A stretch of DNA of 10,271 nt. Source: Thermoplasmatota archaeon. GTDB lineage: Archaea > Thermoplasmatota > E2 > DHVEG-1. This document shows positions 1-7,480 of the stretch, piece after piece. Position 1 is the first letter of the stretch; each line of letters begins with the position of its first letter. Position numbers and translations under genes: made by a program. The DNA lies in contig JAGXLH010000063.1 of assembly GCA_018334795.1 (NCBI GenBank), positions 1 to 10,271 on the forward strand, written 5' to 3'. The notes beneath the pieces were generated by a model, which saw nothing but the letters and a program-made list of their open reading frames with translations, did not search any database and was not told the origin of the DNA.

Positions 1-113
1 AAAATTTCTAATTTATTAATTTTAAATGATTCTATGATAGAAATAACGCACTTATTTTTTTATTATATTTAAACATTTTTGTCAGGTTTCTTTTTTCCCA
101 AACGTTTTGAGAT

Positions 114-123
114 GGTATATAAG
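114..123 (+). promoter_or_regulatory. TATA-box promoter of the beta-propeller gene
   Basis: The string ggtatataag resembles an archaeal TATA box. Its centre is near 118, so transcription would start near 143-146, about 20 bases before the ATG at 166. The short leader holds a GTGATG ribosome-site-like string at 155-160. The box lies inside the upstream in-frame extension that would begin at a TTG at 79, which argues against that longer start. Assigned by eye only. Confidence 0.5.
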
Positions 124-165
124 CCATTATTGATAATATGTTTATCTAAAAAAAGTGATGATTTT

Positions 166-2184
166 ATGTTTAATACAAAGAAAAACAGGAATTACGCATT
201 AATTTTTTCAACGATTCTTATTATCGCTACCATTGGTTGGAGTATGATAGGATTGTTTTCAACAGAAGGATATTCATATGAACTCTCTTCATTTAATTCA
301 TATGAAACATTGTATACGTTTTTAAAAAATCAACAAACCCAATACCAAGCCTATTACTATCCTACAGACACCACCCTTCGAATGACAGAATCAACGAATT
401 CAATGAATGGATTATCCGGTGACAGTTCAGACATGCAGAGTGTAAGTTATTCGGAAACAAATATTCAAGTCATAGGAGTTGACGAACCAGATAGCGTAAA
501 AACAGACGGATCTTTTATTTATGTTCTTTCAAACAATCAAATTTCAATTGTTAAATCTTATCCTGTTTCTGAATCTCAAGTTGTTTCAATGATATCGTTA
601 GATACTGATTATCAACATACTTCATTTTTTGTTTATAACGATATGATTATTGTTTTTGCACAATCATATCCTAACTATGGGTATTTTACTGAACCGCATA
701 TTTTAGAAAAAGAATCAATTGATGAATTAACTGAAAACACTGATATAGATGAAATGGTAACCAATAATCAAACAAGTTCTTTTCCAAAACCCGGCTATTG
801 GAATGTTTCACAAGTCGCAGTTTTTATTTACGATATATCTAACCGGAATCAGCCTCACTTAGAAAAAAGGATTCAACTTGACGGTACTTTTGTTGACGCT
901 CGAAGAATCAATTCAACCGTCTATCTGGTTGCTTCAGAGAACACATATGACATTTATCGAACTATTGAGAAAAAAGAATATTTTCAGATTCCAACAATCA
1001 CTATTGATGGGAGAACAAAAAATATTTCTGCTCAACAAATTTATTACGTCGACCAACCTGATGAAGCAGATAGATTAACTCATGTATTAACCGTTAATTT
1101 AACCACGTTTTCTTATGAAGAAAAAAGCTTTCTAATTGGAAATACTCATGAACTTTATATGTCCGCTGATTATCTTTATTTAACATATACTAGTTATGAT
1201 TACACCACTACCTTTTTAGAAACAAACTCAGTTGATAAAACCCGTGAAAAAACAAAAATTCATAAAATACAATTAAAAAACGATGAGATAACCTATATTG
1301 CTAGCGGAGAGGTTCCGGGTCGATTGCTCAATCAATTTTCAATGGATGAACACAACACTTATTTTCGAATTGCTACAACTACCGGATATCTTTGGAATGA
1401 ACAGAATCCATCACAAAATCATGTGTTTATTTTAGATAAAGACCTATCCATTGTTTCATCTATAAACAATATTGCTCCTGGTGAAGAACTGTATGCTGCT
1501 CGATTTATGGGTGATCGAGGATATCTTGTGACCTTTAAAAACACCGATCCCTTTTTTACACTTGATCTTTCCAATCCAGATGATCCAACTGTTTTAGGAG
1601 AACTTAAGCTACCGGGTTATTCTGATTATTTACATCCATATGATACACATCACATCATTGGTATTGGTAAAGACACCGTAGCTTCAAATGATCCAAATTT
1701 TGCTTGGTATCAAGGTGTTAAATTAGCGTTGTTCAACGTTAGTGACATAAACAAACCAGAATTAATTGATACCGAAATCATTGGGGATCGTGGAAGTAGT
1801 ACTCCTGTTTTATCAGATCATAAGGCATTATTATTTGATAAAAATAATAACTTACTTGTGTTACCCGTCTCAGTTTATGAATTAAGTGAAAAGCAAAAAG
1901 AGATAGAAGATGATTCCTCAAATGAATATGGAACCTTTCGTTATCAAGGCGCATACGTATTTACGATTACAACTAATGGTTTTACGATTCAAGATCGAAT
2001 CACTCATTTAAATGATTCTACAATTGAATCTTTACAAAATAATTCATGGTATCGAGGGAATGAACACGATTTCATTTACCGTTCCTTATTTATTGAAAAT
2101 GTGTTATATACTATCTCTGATGGAATGATACAAGCTCATTCATTAGATACATTAGATCAATTAACAGAGATATATCTTTCGTAA
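166..2184 (+). CDS. Membrane-anchored or secreted beta-propeller domain protein (COG4880-type)
   Basis: This is a 672-residue protein with a basic N-terminus and one hydrophobic segment (about residues 10-31). It is therefore exported or anchored with the bulk outside the cell. The remainder matches the archaeal/bacterial family of secreted proteins with a C-terminal beta-propeller distantly related to WD40. Visible family signatures are GVDEPDSVKTDG (104-115), QFSMDE (390-395), GDRGYLVTF (450-458) and LPGYSDYLHPYD (482-493). The blades between them are rich in Y, T, N and D. The biochemical role of this family is not known; binding at the cell surface is a guess. An in-frame extension reaches back to a TTG at 79, but the ATG at 166 has a ribosome-site-like GTGATG and a TATA box at the right distance, so I use it. 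The gene ends 10 bases from the convergent VIT1 gene. Confidence 0.85.
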   Translation: MFNTKKNRNYALIFSTILIIATIGWSMIGLFSTEGYSYELSSFNSYETLYTFLKNQQTQYQAYYYPTDTTLRMTESTNSMNGLSGDSSDMQSVSYSETNIQVIGVDEPDSVKTDGSFIYVLSNNQISIVKSYPVSESQVVSMISLDTDYQHTSFFVYNDMIIVFAQSYPNYGYFTEPHILEKESIDELTENTDIDEMVTNNQTSSFPKPGYWNVSQVAVFIYDISNRNQPHLEKRIQLDGTFVDARRINSTVYLVASENTYDIYRTIEKKEYFQIPTITIDGRTKNISAQQIYYVDQPDEADRLTHVLTVNLTTFSYEEKSFLIGNTHELYMSADYLYLTYTSYDYTTTFLETNSVDKTREKTKIHKIQLKNDEITYIASGEVPGRLLNQFSMDEHNTYFRIATTTGYLWNEQNPSQNHVFILDKDLSIVSSINNIAPGEELYAARFMGDRGYLVTFKNTDPFFTLDLSNPDDPTVLGELKLPGYSDYLHPYDTHHIIGIGKDTVASNDPNFAWYQGVKLALFNVSDINKPELIDTEIIGDRGSSTPVLSDHKALLFDKNNNLLVLPVSVYELSEKQKEIEDDSSNEYGTFRYQGAYVFTITTNGFTIQDRITHLNDSTIESLQNNSWYRGNEHDFIYRSLFIENVLYTISDGMIQAHSLDTLDQLTEIYLS

Positions 2185-2194
2185 GCATAGTATT

Positions 2195-3070
2195 TTATAA
2201 TCCAACTCCAAGAGTAGATTTAACCAAAACTCCAATCAGAAACGAAACTGCTGCAACGCCGAGACTAATACTTGCCATTTCCAGAAATCGTTTTTTAAAC
2301 GAAAAATCCTTTGCAACAGCAACATAATAATTAAACAAAGCAATAATAACAATAGCTAAAAAAATAGTGATAAATAAACTTAAAAATGCATCTTGCAACA
2401 GAAGAAATGGAAGGATAAGGACCATCACAGTTATCACATATGCTATTGCGGTATAACTTGCGGCTTTTCCTGCGTTTTTCTGATGTTCATGTTTAGCTGA
2501 TAAATATTCACTGGCTCCCATCGAAAGTGAAGCTGCAATCCCTGTGATTAATCCAAGAACACCAATAATCTGAGCGTTTTGTAATGCAAAAGTAAACCCA
2601 GCTAATGCCCCAGTTAATTCTACTAAAGCATCATTTAATCCAAGAACGATAGAACCAATATATGACAAACGATCCTCATTCATCATATCAATAAGATCTC
2701 TTTCATGTTGCTCTTCATCCCGTGTTATCGATTTAAGTTCAGGATACGACTTCCCTATTTTTTTATAAGTATCTTGTGCCTTTTGTTCAGCATTCTCTAA
2801 AAGTTTTAGTGCAAACGTAAAACCCAACAACCGAGCTAAAATAACATACAAAAAGATTTTTAATCGATTGGGAGTCAGTTCTTTTTTAGTATACTCTTTA
2901 ATAAGATTGTAATGGTTTTGTTCATCTGAAGCAATTGAAGATAAAATTTTAGCATTATGTGTATTACCCGTTTTCTTTGCTAATGTACTGTAAATATGAA
3001 ATGCATCAATTTCATTTTGCTGATCTTGCAATAGTTCCTTTTGTAATGGTGCTGATGATTTAATCATCAT
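2195..3070 (-). CDS. Ferritin-like (rubrerythrin) domain fused to VIT1/CCC1 metal transporter
   Basis: This is a 291-residue two-domain protein. Residues 1-130 form a ferritin-like four-helix domain with carboxylate/His ligands in the expected pattern: E20, E50-x2-H53, E92/E95 and E119-x2-H122. Residues from about 135 are a VIT1/CCC1-type Fe2+/Mn2+ transporter. It opens with YIGSIVLGLNDALVELTG, a hallmark of that family, then ASLSMGASEYLSAK, and continues with hydrophobic helices to the C-terminus. The architecture resembles bacterial MbfA, a membrane-bound ferritin reported to export iron. By analogy this protein would sense or oxidise iron in the cytosol and move iron or manganese across the membrane. 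The direction of transport is inferred. Two ATGs stand at the start. No clear ribosome site is seen, and a T/A-rich box at 3093-3104 (minus) would place the transcript start almost at the ATG, suggesting a leaderless mRNA. It lies 54 bases downstream of the zinc-ribbon gene on the same strand. Confidence 0.88.
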   Translation of the reverse strand: MMIKSSAPLQKELLQDQQNEIDAFHIYSTLAKKTGNTHNAKILSSIASDEQNHYNLIKEYTKKELTPNRLKIFLYVILARLLGFTFALKLLENAEQKAQDTYKKIGKSYPELKSITRDEEQHERDLIDMMNEDRLSYIGSIVLGLNDALVELTGALAGFTFALQNAQIIGVLGLITGIAASLSMGASEYLSAKHEHQKNAGKAASYTAIAYVITVMVLILPFLLLQDAFLSLFITIFLAIVIIALFNYYVAVAKDFSFKKRFLEMASISLGVAAVSFLIGVLVKSTLGVGL

Positions 3071-3124
3071 ATCTATATACTAACGAATTCCTATTAAAAA
3101 TAAGTGGTAATAAAATTTTTTTTA

Positions 3125-3412
3125 TTAATTGTATTTGTTGACGTGACCGCAATGAGTGCAATACTTTGCATCAAGGGGCATAGTTTTCCCGCAATTAGGA
3201 CAAATTCGTTTTGTTTCACCAACTCTTGGTTCATTAGATAATGGTTGCTTGTATGAATATCTACCAGGAGACAGTATTCCTAAGATAAATAGGATAAAAC
3301 CTATTAGGATTAAAGGCCAACTACAAATAAGTCCAAACCCTAATGTAACAAGTGTAAAAAGAATGCCTACAATCATTAGGAGGATGCCTAAAATAATTGC
3401 TGAAAGATTCAT
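3125..3412 (-). CDS. Two-helix membrane protein with C-terminal zinc ribbon
   Basis: This is a 95-residue protein. Residues 4-48 are almost wholly hydrophobic and probably make two membrane helices separated by a short turn around GLICSWP. A polar linker (about 50-69) follows. A zinc ribbon then reads CPNCG at 71-75 and CTHCG at 87-91, the common short C-x2-C...C-x2-C ribbon expected on the cytosolic side. Small membrane proteins of this shape are frequent in archaea and most have no assigned function. The gene lies 31 bases downstream of the 47-residue gene and 54 bases upstream of the ferritin-like/VIT1 gene, all on the minus strand, so co-transcription is possible. A role in metal or stress handling would be inferred from that context only. 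Confidence 0.75.
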   Translation of the reverse strand: MNLSAIILGILLMIVGILFTLVTLGFGLICSWPLILIGFILFILGILSPGRYSYKQPLSNEPRVGETKRICPNCGKTMPLDAKYCTHCGHVNKYN

Positions 3413-3443
3413 ATGTTTTTCTCAAAAAAAATAATTTTGTATT

Positions 3444-3587
3444 CTATTCTCTTTGTTTTCCTTCTTCGATGACCACTTCGATTTCTAAATTATATTTTTC
3501 TTCAATGGTTTTTTTCATATTTTGAATATCCTCAACTGCATTTTTCTCTAATTCTCTTGGAAGAATAATCGTAGCATATTTTTTCAT
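3444..3587 (-). CDS. Small beta-alpha-beta protein, 47 residues, unknown function
   Basis: I found this ORF by reading the minus strand. It encodes 47 residues, beginning MKKYATIILP and ending IEEGKQRE. The composition looks like a real soluble protein: a beta strand (KYATIIL), a long charged helix (about residues 11-33) and a second strand (LEIEVVI). The ATG is preceded by GAGGTAAGG about 5-13 bases upstream, which resembles a Shine-Dalgarno site. A TATA-like string (TTTTATAAGG on the minus strand, about 3645-3654) lies further upstream and could drive a transcript with a leader of roughly 35 bases. It is the first gene of a possible minus-strand cluster with the zinc-ribbon and VIT1 genes. 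I do not recognise the family. Confidence 0.65.
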   Translation of the reverse strand: MKKYATIILPRELEKNAVEDIQNMKKTIEEKYNLEIEVVIEEGKQRE

Positions 3588-3745
3588 TATACCTTACCTC
3601 ACAAACATGTTCAAACCAGGTTATTTGCTCAATAGTCTTGCATCCTTATAAAACTTCGTTGCCTCTTCCTGTCTGTAAAATATTTCAAGTATATTCACAA
3701 CGTTTAAGTATCCTTTTTTACAAAAGCTTCGTATTGAGGAAAGAT

Positions 3746-3928
3746 ATGATACAAAAAATAAAAGCACGGAAAGGATTCTATTCTTTACAGGGTTGTTCCC
3801 ACTGGTATGAAACGGTAATTACTAATCATAAAATTTACTTTAAACAACGTCAATCAACTGATCACAAACCACAAGAAAAATTCAAAAAAGAAATCTATTC
3901 CGGTAAGAGCATCATTCCACCCACATAA
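3746..3928 (+). CDS. Small hypothetical protein, 60 residues
   Basis: The reading frame is open from a TTG at 3638, but the ATG at 3746 has a good ribosome site (TTGAGGA, 3734-3740, 5 bases before the ATG). A TATA-like string, tttaagta, lies at 3703-3710. The longer start would include a likely divergent promoter (ttataaaac near 3647), so I use the ATG. The 60-residue product begins MIQKIKARKGFYSLQG. It is basic and polar, has one Cys (in QGCSHWYE) and shows no membrane helix. It is followed directly by a T-run. I do not recognise the family. The composition and the start signals support a real gene, but a chance ORF is not excluded. Confidence 0.45.
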   Translation: MIQKIKARKGFYSLQGCSHWYETVITNHKIYFKQRQSTDHKPQEKFKKEIYSGKSIIPPT

Positions 3929-3954
3929 ATTTTTTTCTTTTTTTATTTTTAGGT
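3929..3954 (+). terminator. T-rich terminator after the 60-residue gene
   Basis: Immediately after the TAA at 3926-3928 the plus strand reads as a nearly unbroken run of T (atttttttc then tttttttatttt). Archaeal transcription commonly stops at such T-tracts without a hairpin. No stem is seen before it. This supports separate transcription of the downstream phosphatase gene. Confidence 0.45.
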
Positions 3955-3995
3955 AAACCTTGAAATAAATTAGCATCATTCATTGTTTTGATTTT

Positions 3996-4781
3996 ATGAA
4001 ACTTATATTCACAGATCTTGATGGCACATTACTTGATCATGACGATTATTCATTTACTGCTGCAAAAAAAGGATTACAACTAGTTAAAAAACAAAAGATA
4101 CCCATTATTTTTTGCACAAGTAAAACACGATCAGAACTTTTATACTGGCGGAAACTAACTCACAACCAACATCCATTCATTTCGGAAAATGGTGGCGGTA
4201 TCTTTATTCCAATCTCCTATTTTCCATTTACGTTCAAACATACAAAAAAAGTTGATTCATTCTTTTTAATTCGACTTGGTGCCCCAAAAAATAGATTAAC
4301 AACAGCTATGAATGCTCTCGAAAAAGATTTTGATCTTACAAGTTTTCAAAGTATGGATAATAAAACTATTATGAATTATACGAATTTACCATTTGACCAA
4401 GCCAAACTTGCATCTAAACGAGAATTTGATATTCCTTTTGTTTTACATAATGAAACACAGATAGAAAAAATTAGCAACCGTATTTATGACCAGGATCTTA
4501 GTCTAACAAAGGGAGGAAGATTTTATCATCTCATTGGAAACAATGATAAAGGGAAAGCAGTTCGTATCTTAATTAATCTGTTCAAACAAATATATGATTT
4601 GATAGACAGTATTGGAATTGGGGATTCAGAAAATGATTTTTCAATGCTAGAAGCGGTGAATAAACCTTATTTAGTAAAAAAACCAGATGGAACCTATGCA
4701 TCAAATGATTTTTTGCATAGTGATGGTATTGGTCCTAGTGGATGGCAAAAGATCATTGAAAAGGAATTTAAAACAAGTTAA
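3996..4781 (+). CDS. mpgP: Mannosyl-3-phosphoglycerate phosphatase (HAD family)
   Basis: This 261-residue cytosolic HAD-superfamily phosphatase is close to the family's usual length. HAD motifs are visible: DLDGT at 7-11 (nucleophile D7, acid D9), the motif II region CTSKTRSE at 40-47, the motif III Lys probably K185 in NDKGKA, and motif IV GDSEND at 209-214. The features that point to the MPGP branch rather than a general Cof-type phosphatase are SENGGGI (63-69), REFDIPF (142-148), GGRFYHLIG (173-181) and the ending GPSGW (246-250). The family removes phosphate from mannosyl-3-phosphoglycerate to give mannosylglycerate, a compatible solute for salt or heat stress. The partner synthase is not in this window. 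A TATA-like aaataaatt at 3963-3971 suggests a nearly leaderless transcript. It converges on the glycosylase gene with a 22-base gap. Confidence 0.85.
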   Translation: MKLIFTDLDGTLLDHDDYSFTAAKKGLQLVKKQKIPIIFCTSKTRSELLYWRKLTHNQHPFISENGGGIFIPISYFPFTFKHTKKVDSFFLIRLGAPKNRLTTAMNALEKDFDLTSFQSMDNKTIMNYTNLPFDQAKLASKREFDIPFVLHNETQIEKISNRIYDQDLSLTKGGRFYHLIGNNDKGKAVRILINLFKQIYDLIDSIGIGDSENDFSMLEAVNKPYLVKKPDGTYASNDFLHSDGIGPSGWQKIIEKEFKTS

Positions 4782-4803
4782 AAATGTTAAAGTGAAGATA
4801 TCA

Positions 4804-5607
4804 TTATTTTCTCTTATTAATTTTCTTCTGATGTATCGGACAATAATATGTGGTTCTTCCAGAAATCTTAATGGTTTTTAAATCATGTTTTTTATTTAAT
4901 GGACAATTTCCATTTTTCTTTCTATGTGGGATAATATATTCCTTAGGATATTTTGAAAAATCTGCCTGATAATAAATTGCGGTGTTTAATACTGTGGAAA
5001 TTGTATTGTATAATTCATCAATTTTTTTGGTTGAAATCTTGTTTATGGGTTGAGCTGGATGAATTCTGGTTTGAAAACAGATTTCATCAGCATAAATATT
5101 ACCAATGCCGCTAAGAAAATGTTGATTCATAAGTACTGATTTTACTTTAGCCGTTCTCTTATCTATCTTTTGCAAAAATTCTTTTTTAGAAATGAAAAGT
5201 GCATCGGATCCTAATTGAATCTGAAATCTATATTTATTCAAATTTTTAATGAGTCGAACAAAACCAAATAATCGTTGGCAATCATAGGAAAGATAATTAT
5301 TATTTGTAAATCGAATGAGAAGTCTACTATGGTTTGGTTCCTGTTTTAAATTTTTGAAATAATAAATATTACCCGTCATCCCAAAATGAAAAACTAGCCA
5401 ATTATCGTCTGATAGACGGAGAAAAAGATATTTACCAATTCTTCTGGTCTCAATGAATTGTTGATCTAGGAGTATTGATTCAAATTTATGTTTGCTTATG
5501 TTTTGTAAAATCTTAGTATTTCTTATCGTAACGGTTCTAATTTTTTGATTTAAGGCATAATAATCAACGTATCGTTTATATTTTTCAACCTCTGGAAGTT
5601 CAGGCAT
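4804..5607 (-). CDS. Fpg/Nei-family DNA glycosylase/AP lyase with variant zinc finger
   Basis: This is a 267-residue base-excision repair enzyme that cuts out oxidised bases and nicks the abasic site. It begins MPELPEVE: P2 is the Schiff-base nucleophile and E3 the catalytic acid. K59 in RRIGKYL matches the conserved Lys of bacterial Fpg. The helix-two-turn-helix signature LSGIGNIYADE is present near residues 164-174. The C-terminal finger keeps the conserved Arg (R251 in ISGRTTYYC), but its metal ligands differ from the usual four cysteines. Here they appear to be C235, H241, C256 and H259 (C-x5-H-x14-C-x2-H). Fpg/Nei proteins are mainly bacterial, so the gene may have been acquired by transfer (inferred). 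The Fpg versus Nei branch, and so the preferred lesion, cannot be decided by eye. It has its own promoter region, shared divergently with the restriction enzyme gene. Confidence 0.88.
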   Translation of the reverse strand: MPELPEVEKYKRYVDYYALNQKIRTVTIRNTKILQNISKHKFESILLDQQFIETRRIGKYLFLRLSDDNWLVFHFGMTGNIYYFKNLKQEPNHSRLLIRFTNNNYLSYDCQRLFGFVRLIKNLNKYRFQIQLGSDALFISKKEFLQKIDKRTAKVKSVLMNQHFLSGIGNIYADEICFQTRIHPAQPINKISTKKIDELYNTISTVLNTAIYYQADFSKYPKEYIIPHRKKNGNCPLNKKHDLKTIKISGRTTYYCPIHQKKINKRK

Positions 5608-5696
5608 ACAATTTACAAGAAAGTAGTGGCATACATAAACTCATTGCAAAAGATTGTACAAATGATTAATGTGGTCTTATTGTATGTATTGTGTGT

Positions 5697-6389
5697 ATGG
5701 ATTCTGAAAACGTTTTGAAAGAGAGTAAAGAAATTTTTAAAATTTTAAACCAAAAATTTAGCCGAAAAATCGATGGGAAAGATGCGATTTTTGAAATGAA
5801 AACTGGCGGGTATTCTAATTGGAAACAAATGGAATGGCCAGGATGGTATTTTGAGGATATTGGACGAACTATATTACTCAATGAAATTGGTGGTCAAAAA
5901 GGCCCAATGTATGGTCGAACTCAATTTGATTATATGAATAAGTATGTCTGGGATTTAAAAATTCATGCAATTAATGATAAGCATGGGAATCGAAAATCGT
6001 GGTTGATATTAAACGATATAGATGCCATTCAAAATGTGATTAACAATCAAGGTGGAATAGGATTTATCATTCCAAGTGCGTTTATGACTTATGATGTGGA
6101 CGGAGAATTTAAAAAATGGCATGATGCATTAAAGGGTGGTAAAAGTAAGTATGAACTGAATCGGATTAAGCGTGGAGCATATTCAAGAATACGAAAAACT
6201 TCTTTTCTAATTCAATCCTGGTTATTTTTGTTTTTTTATGATTTTTCAAGTATTTTAGAAGGAATCTATAATGGTTGGGCTGGTGGTTTTCAAAAAGGTA
6301 TGAGGAATGCAAATGGTAGTATTCGTAGAGAGAAAGTAAAAATTAATATTGATTGTATTCCAGAAAAACATATTCTATTTCGTGCCTAA
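5697..6389 (+). CDS. Type II-like restriction endonuclease
   Basis: This 230-residue protein is called a restriction enzyme from two things. Its neighbour, convergent at 52 bases, is a DNA methyltransferase. The sequence also carries a PD-(D/E)xK-like active site: D78 in GRTQFDYM, then D86-L87-K88 in VWDLKIH, with E53 (WYFED) upstream as a possible helper. The later stretch GGKSKYELNRIKRGAYSR (about 144-161) is basic and is the kind of motif I associate with type II enzymes of this group. I cannot name the recognition site. I choose the ATG at 5697; a GTG at 5691 is also in frame. An out-of-frame ATG at 5684 opens a 7-codon ORF that overlaps this start. The length is ordinary for a type II enzyme and no truncation is visible. 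Confidence 0.75.
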   Translation: MDSENVLKESKEIFKILNQKFSRKIDGKDAIFEMKTGGYSNWKQMEWPGWYFEDIGRTILLNEIGGQKGPMYGRTQFDYMNKYVWDLKIHAINDKHGNRKSWLILNDIDAIQNVINNQGGIGFIIPSAFMTYDVDGEFKKWHDALKGGKSKYELNRIKRGAYSRIRKTSFLIQSWLFLFFYDFSSILEGIYNGWAGGFQKGMRNANGSIRREKVKINIDCIPEKHILFRA

Positions 6390-6441
6390 TCGAATCAACA
6401 TTTTTTCAATATGGGTCTTTAGTTTAGAAATAAAGGCTGTT

Positions 6442-7440
6442 TCAATGTTTTGAAGAGAGTTCGTTCTTTTTTTGGATCGCATCAATTTGATTTTTTATGG
6501 AAAAACGTCCTCTGCCAAATTCTTCACACAAGCGATTAATAGTATCTTTTTTAGTACCATACTTGTTATAATACATTTGATATTTCATAAATAACCTTTC
6601 TTTTTCCTCAGGAGTCCATGGTTTTCCTTGATTATGTGGAAAGGATCCTTTTGGCTTTCTTATGGTATCAATTAAAAAACCGGGTTTTGTGGATTTCATC
6701 ATTTTCATTCCATGAGAATATATTTCCGTCCCTTTTTCAAAACCAATAACGTTTCGATTAAGACCAAAGGATACGATAGCTGTAGAAAATCCCCCTAGGA
6801 AAAGATCACATACGGTATCATTCTCATTGCTACTATATCGAATCATTTTTTTGAGAAGTTGATATGGAAGTTCATTTTTATTTTTTCTTTTACCGGGTTT
6901 ATATTCTCTATTAATTATCCAAACATCTTCTCTATCACTATAATTTAATGATCGTCCTTGTTTGTTTTTTTCTTTTGGCCCGTAACGAATATATGTATTA
7001 AACGTATGTTTTTTCCCGGGTTTAACCCAATAAAGAATATGATAATGTGAAGAAACAAACTTTTTTTTGGTATGAACTCCAAAATTGTATTTCCAGATGA
7101 TATGATTTAATTCTTTCAACGAGGTAGTCCTAAGGGCATCTAGAATATGATATAGATTCGTATATCCAGAAACGATATAGATGCTTCCACCAGGTTTTAA
7201 GATCCGTTCAGCCTGTTTGATCCATTGATGACTAAATGAACCATATTCTTCTAATGGAATTTCCACATAACCTTGCATAACATAATCTTCTTTTCGGGCA
7301 TAATGTTTATGGAGTTCATCTCCATTGATTCCATACGGAGGATCTGTGATGATAAGATCAATTGAATTATCTTTAATATGTTTCTTACTTCCTTCAATAC
7401 AATCTTCATTGAAGATATTATACTTCATAGTATGGGACAT
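6442..7440 (-). CDS. Site-specific DNA methyltransferase (beta order) with C-terminal HTH-like extension
   Basis: This 332-residue SAM-dependent enzyme modifies an amino group of adenine or cytosine. The catalytic motif DPPY is at 33-36. The SAM-binding motif DLFLGGFSTA (212-221) and FEKG follow towards the C-terminus, giving the beta-class order. DPPY favours N6-adenine, but N4-cytosine is not excluded. Motif LKPGGSIYIVSG (81-92) and the segment WIINREYKPGKRKNKNELP (174-192) are typical of this class. Beyond the catalytic core, about W275 to I322 reads like a Myb/SANT or HTH module (W-TPEE..., then INRLCEEFGRG, then IKNQIDAI). This extension is unusual and may bind DNA. With the convergent nuclease gene it forms a restriction-modification pair and would protect host DNA. 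A nine-pair palindrome sits 11-34 bases before the ATG. A second ATG (codon 5) could also be the start. Confidence 0.88.
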   Translation of the reverse strand: MSHTMKYNIFNEDCIEGSKKHIKDNSIDLIITDPPYGINGDELHKHYARKEDYVMQGYVEIPLEEYGSFSHQWIKQAERILKPGGSIYIVSGYTNLYHILDALRTTSLKELNHIIWKYNFGVHTKKKFVSSHYHILYWVKPGKKHTFNTYIRYGPKEKNKQGRSLNYSDREDVWIINREYKPGKRKNKNELPYQLLKKMIRYSSNENDTVCDLFLGGFSTAIVSFGLNRNVIGFEKGTEIYSHGMKMMKSTKPGFLIDTIRKPKGSFPHNQGKPWTPEEKERLFMKYQMYYNKYGTKKDTINRLCEEFGRGRFSIKNQIDAIQKKNELSSKH

Positions 7441-7450
7441 AGAATTTAAG

Positions 7451-7474
7451 CTTCATTAATGTTTTTTAATGAGG
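7451..7474. promoter_or_regulatory. Palindrome over the methyltransferase promoter
   Basis: The arms tcattaa (7453-7459) and ttaatga (7466-7472) are exact complements around a six-base centre. Two further pairs outside them (one G-T, one C-G) bring the total to nine. The palindrome lies 11-34 bases upstream of the methyltransferase ATG, where a TATA box would sit for a nearly leaderless minus-strand transcript. It could be an operator or a transcript hairpin, but in A+T-rich DNA a chance palindrome is also possible. Confidence 0.35.
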
Positions 7475-7480
7475 AATCAT

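Noticed and set aside
30..61. Small hairpin ttcta-tga-tagaa followed by a T-run, possible terminator of a gene to the left
   Set aside because: Only five A+T-rich pairs, the T-run starts 11 bases later, and no upstream gene is visible.
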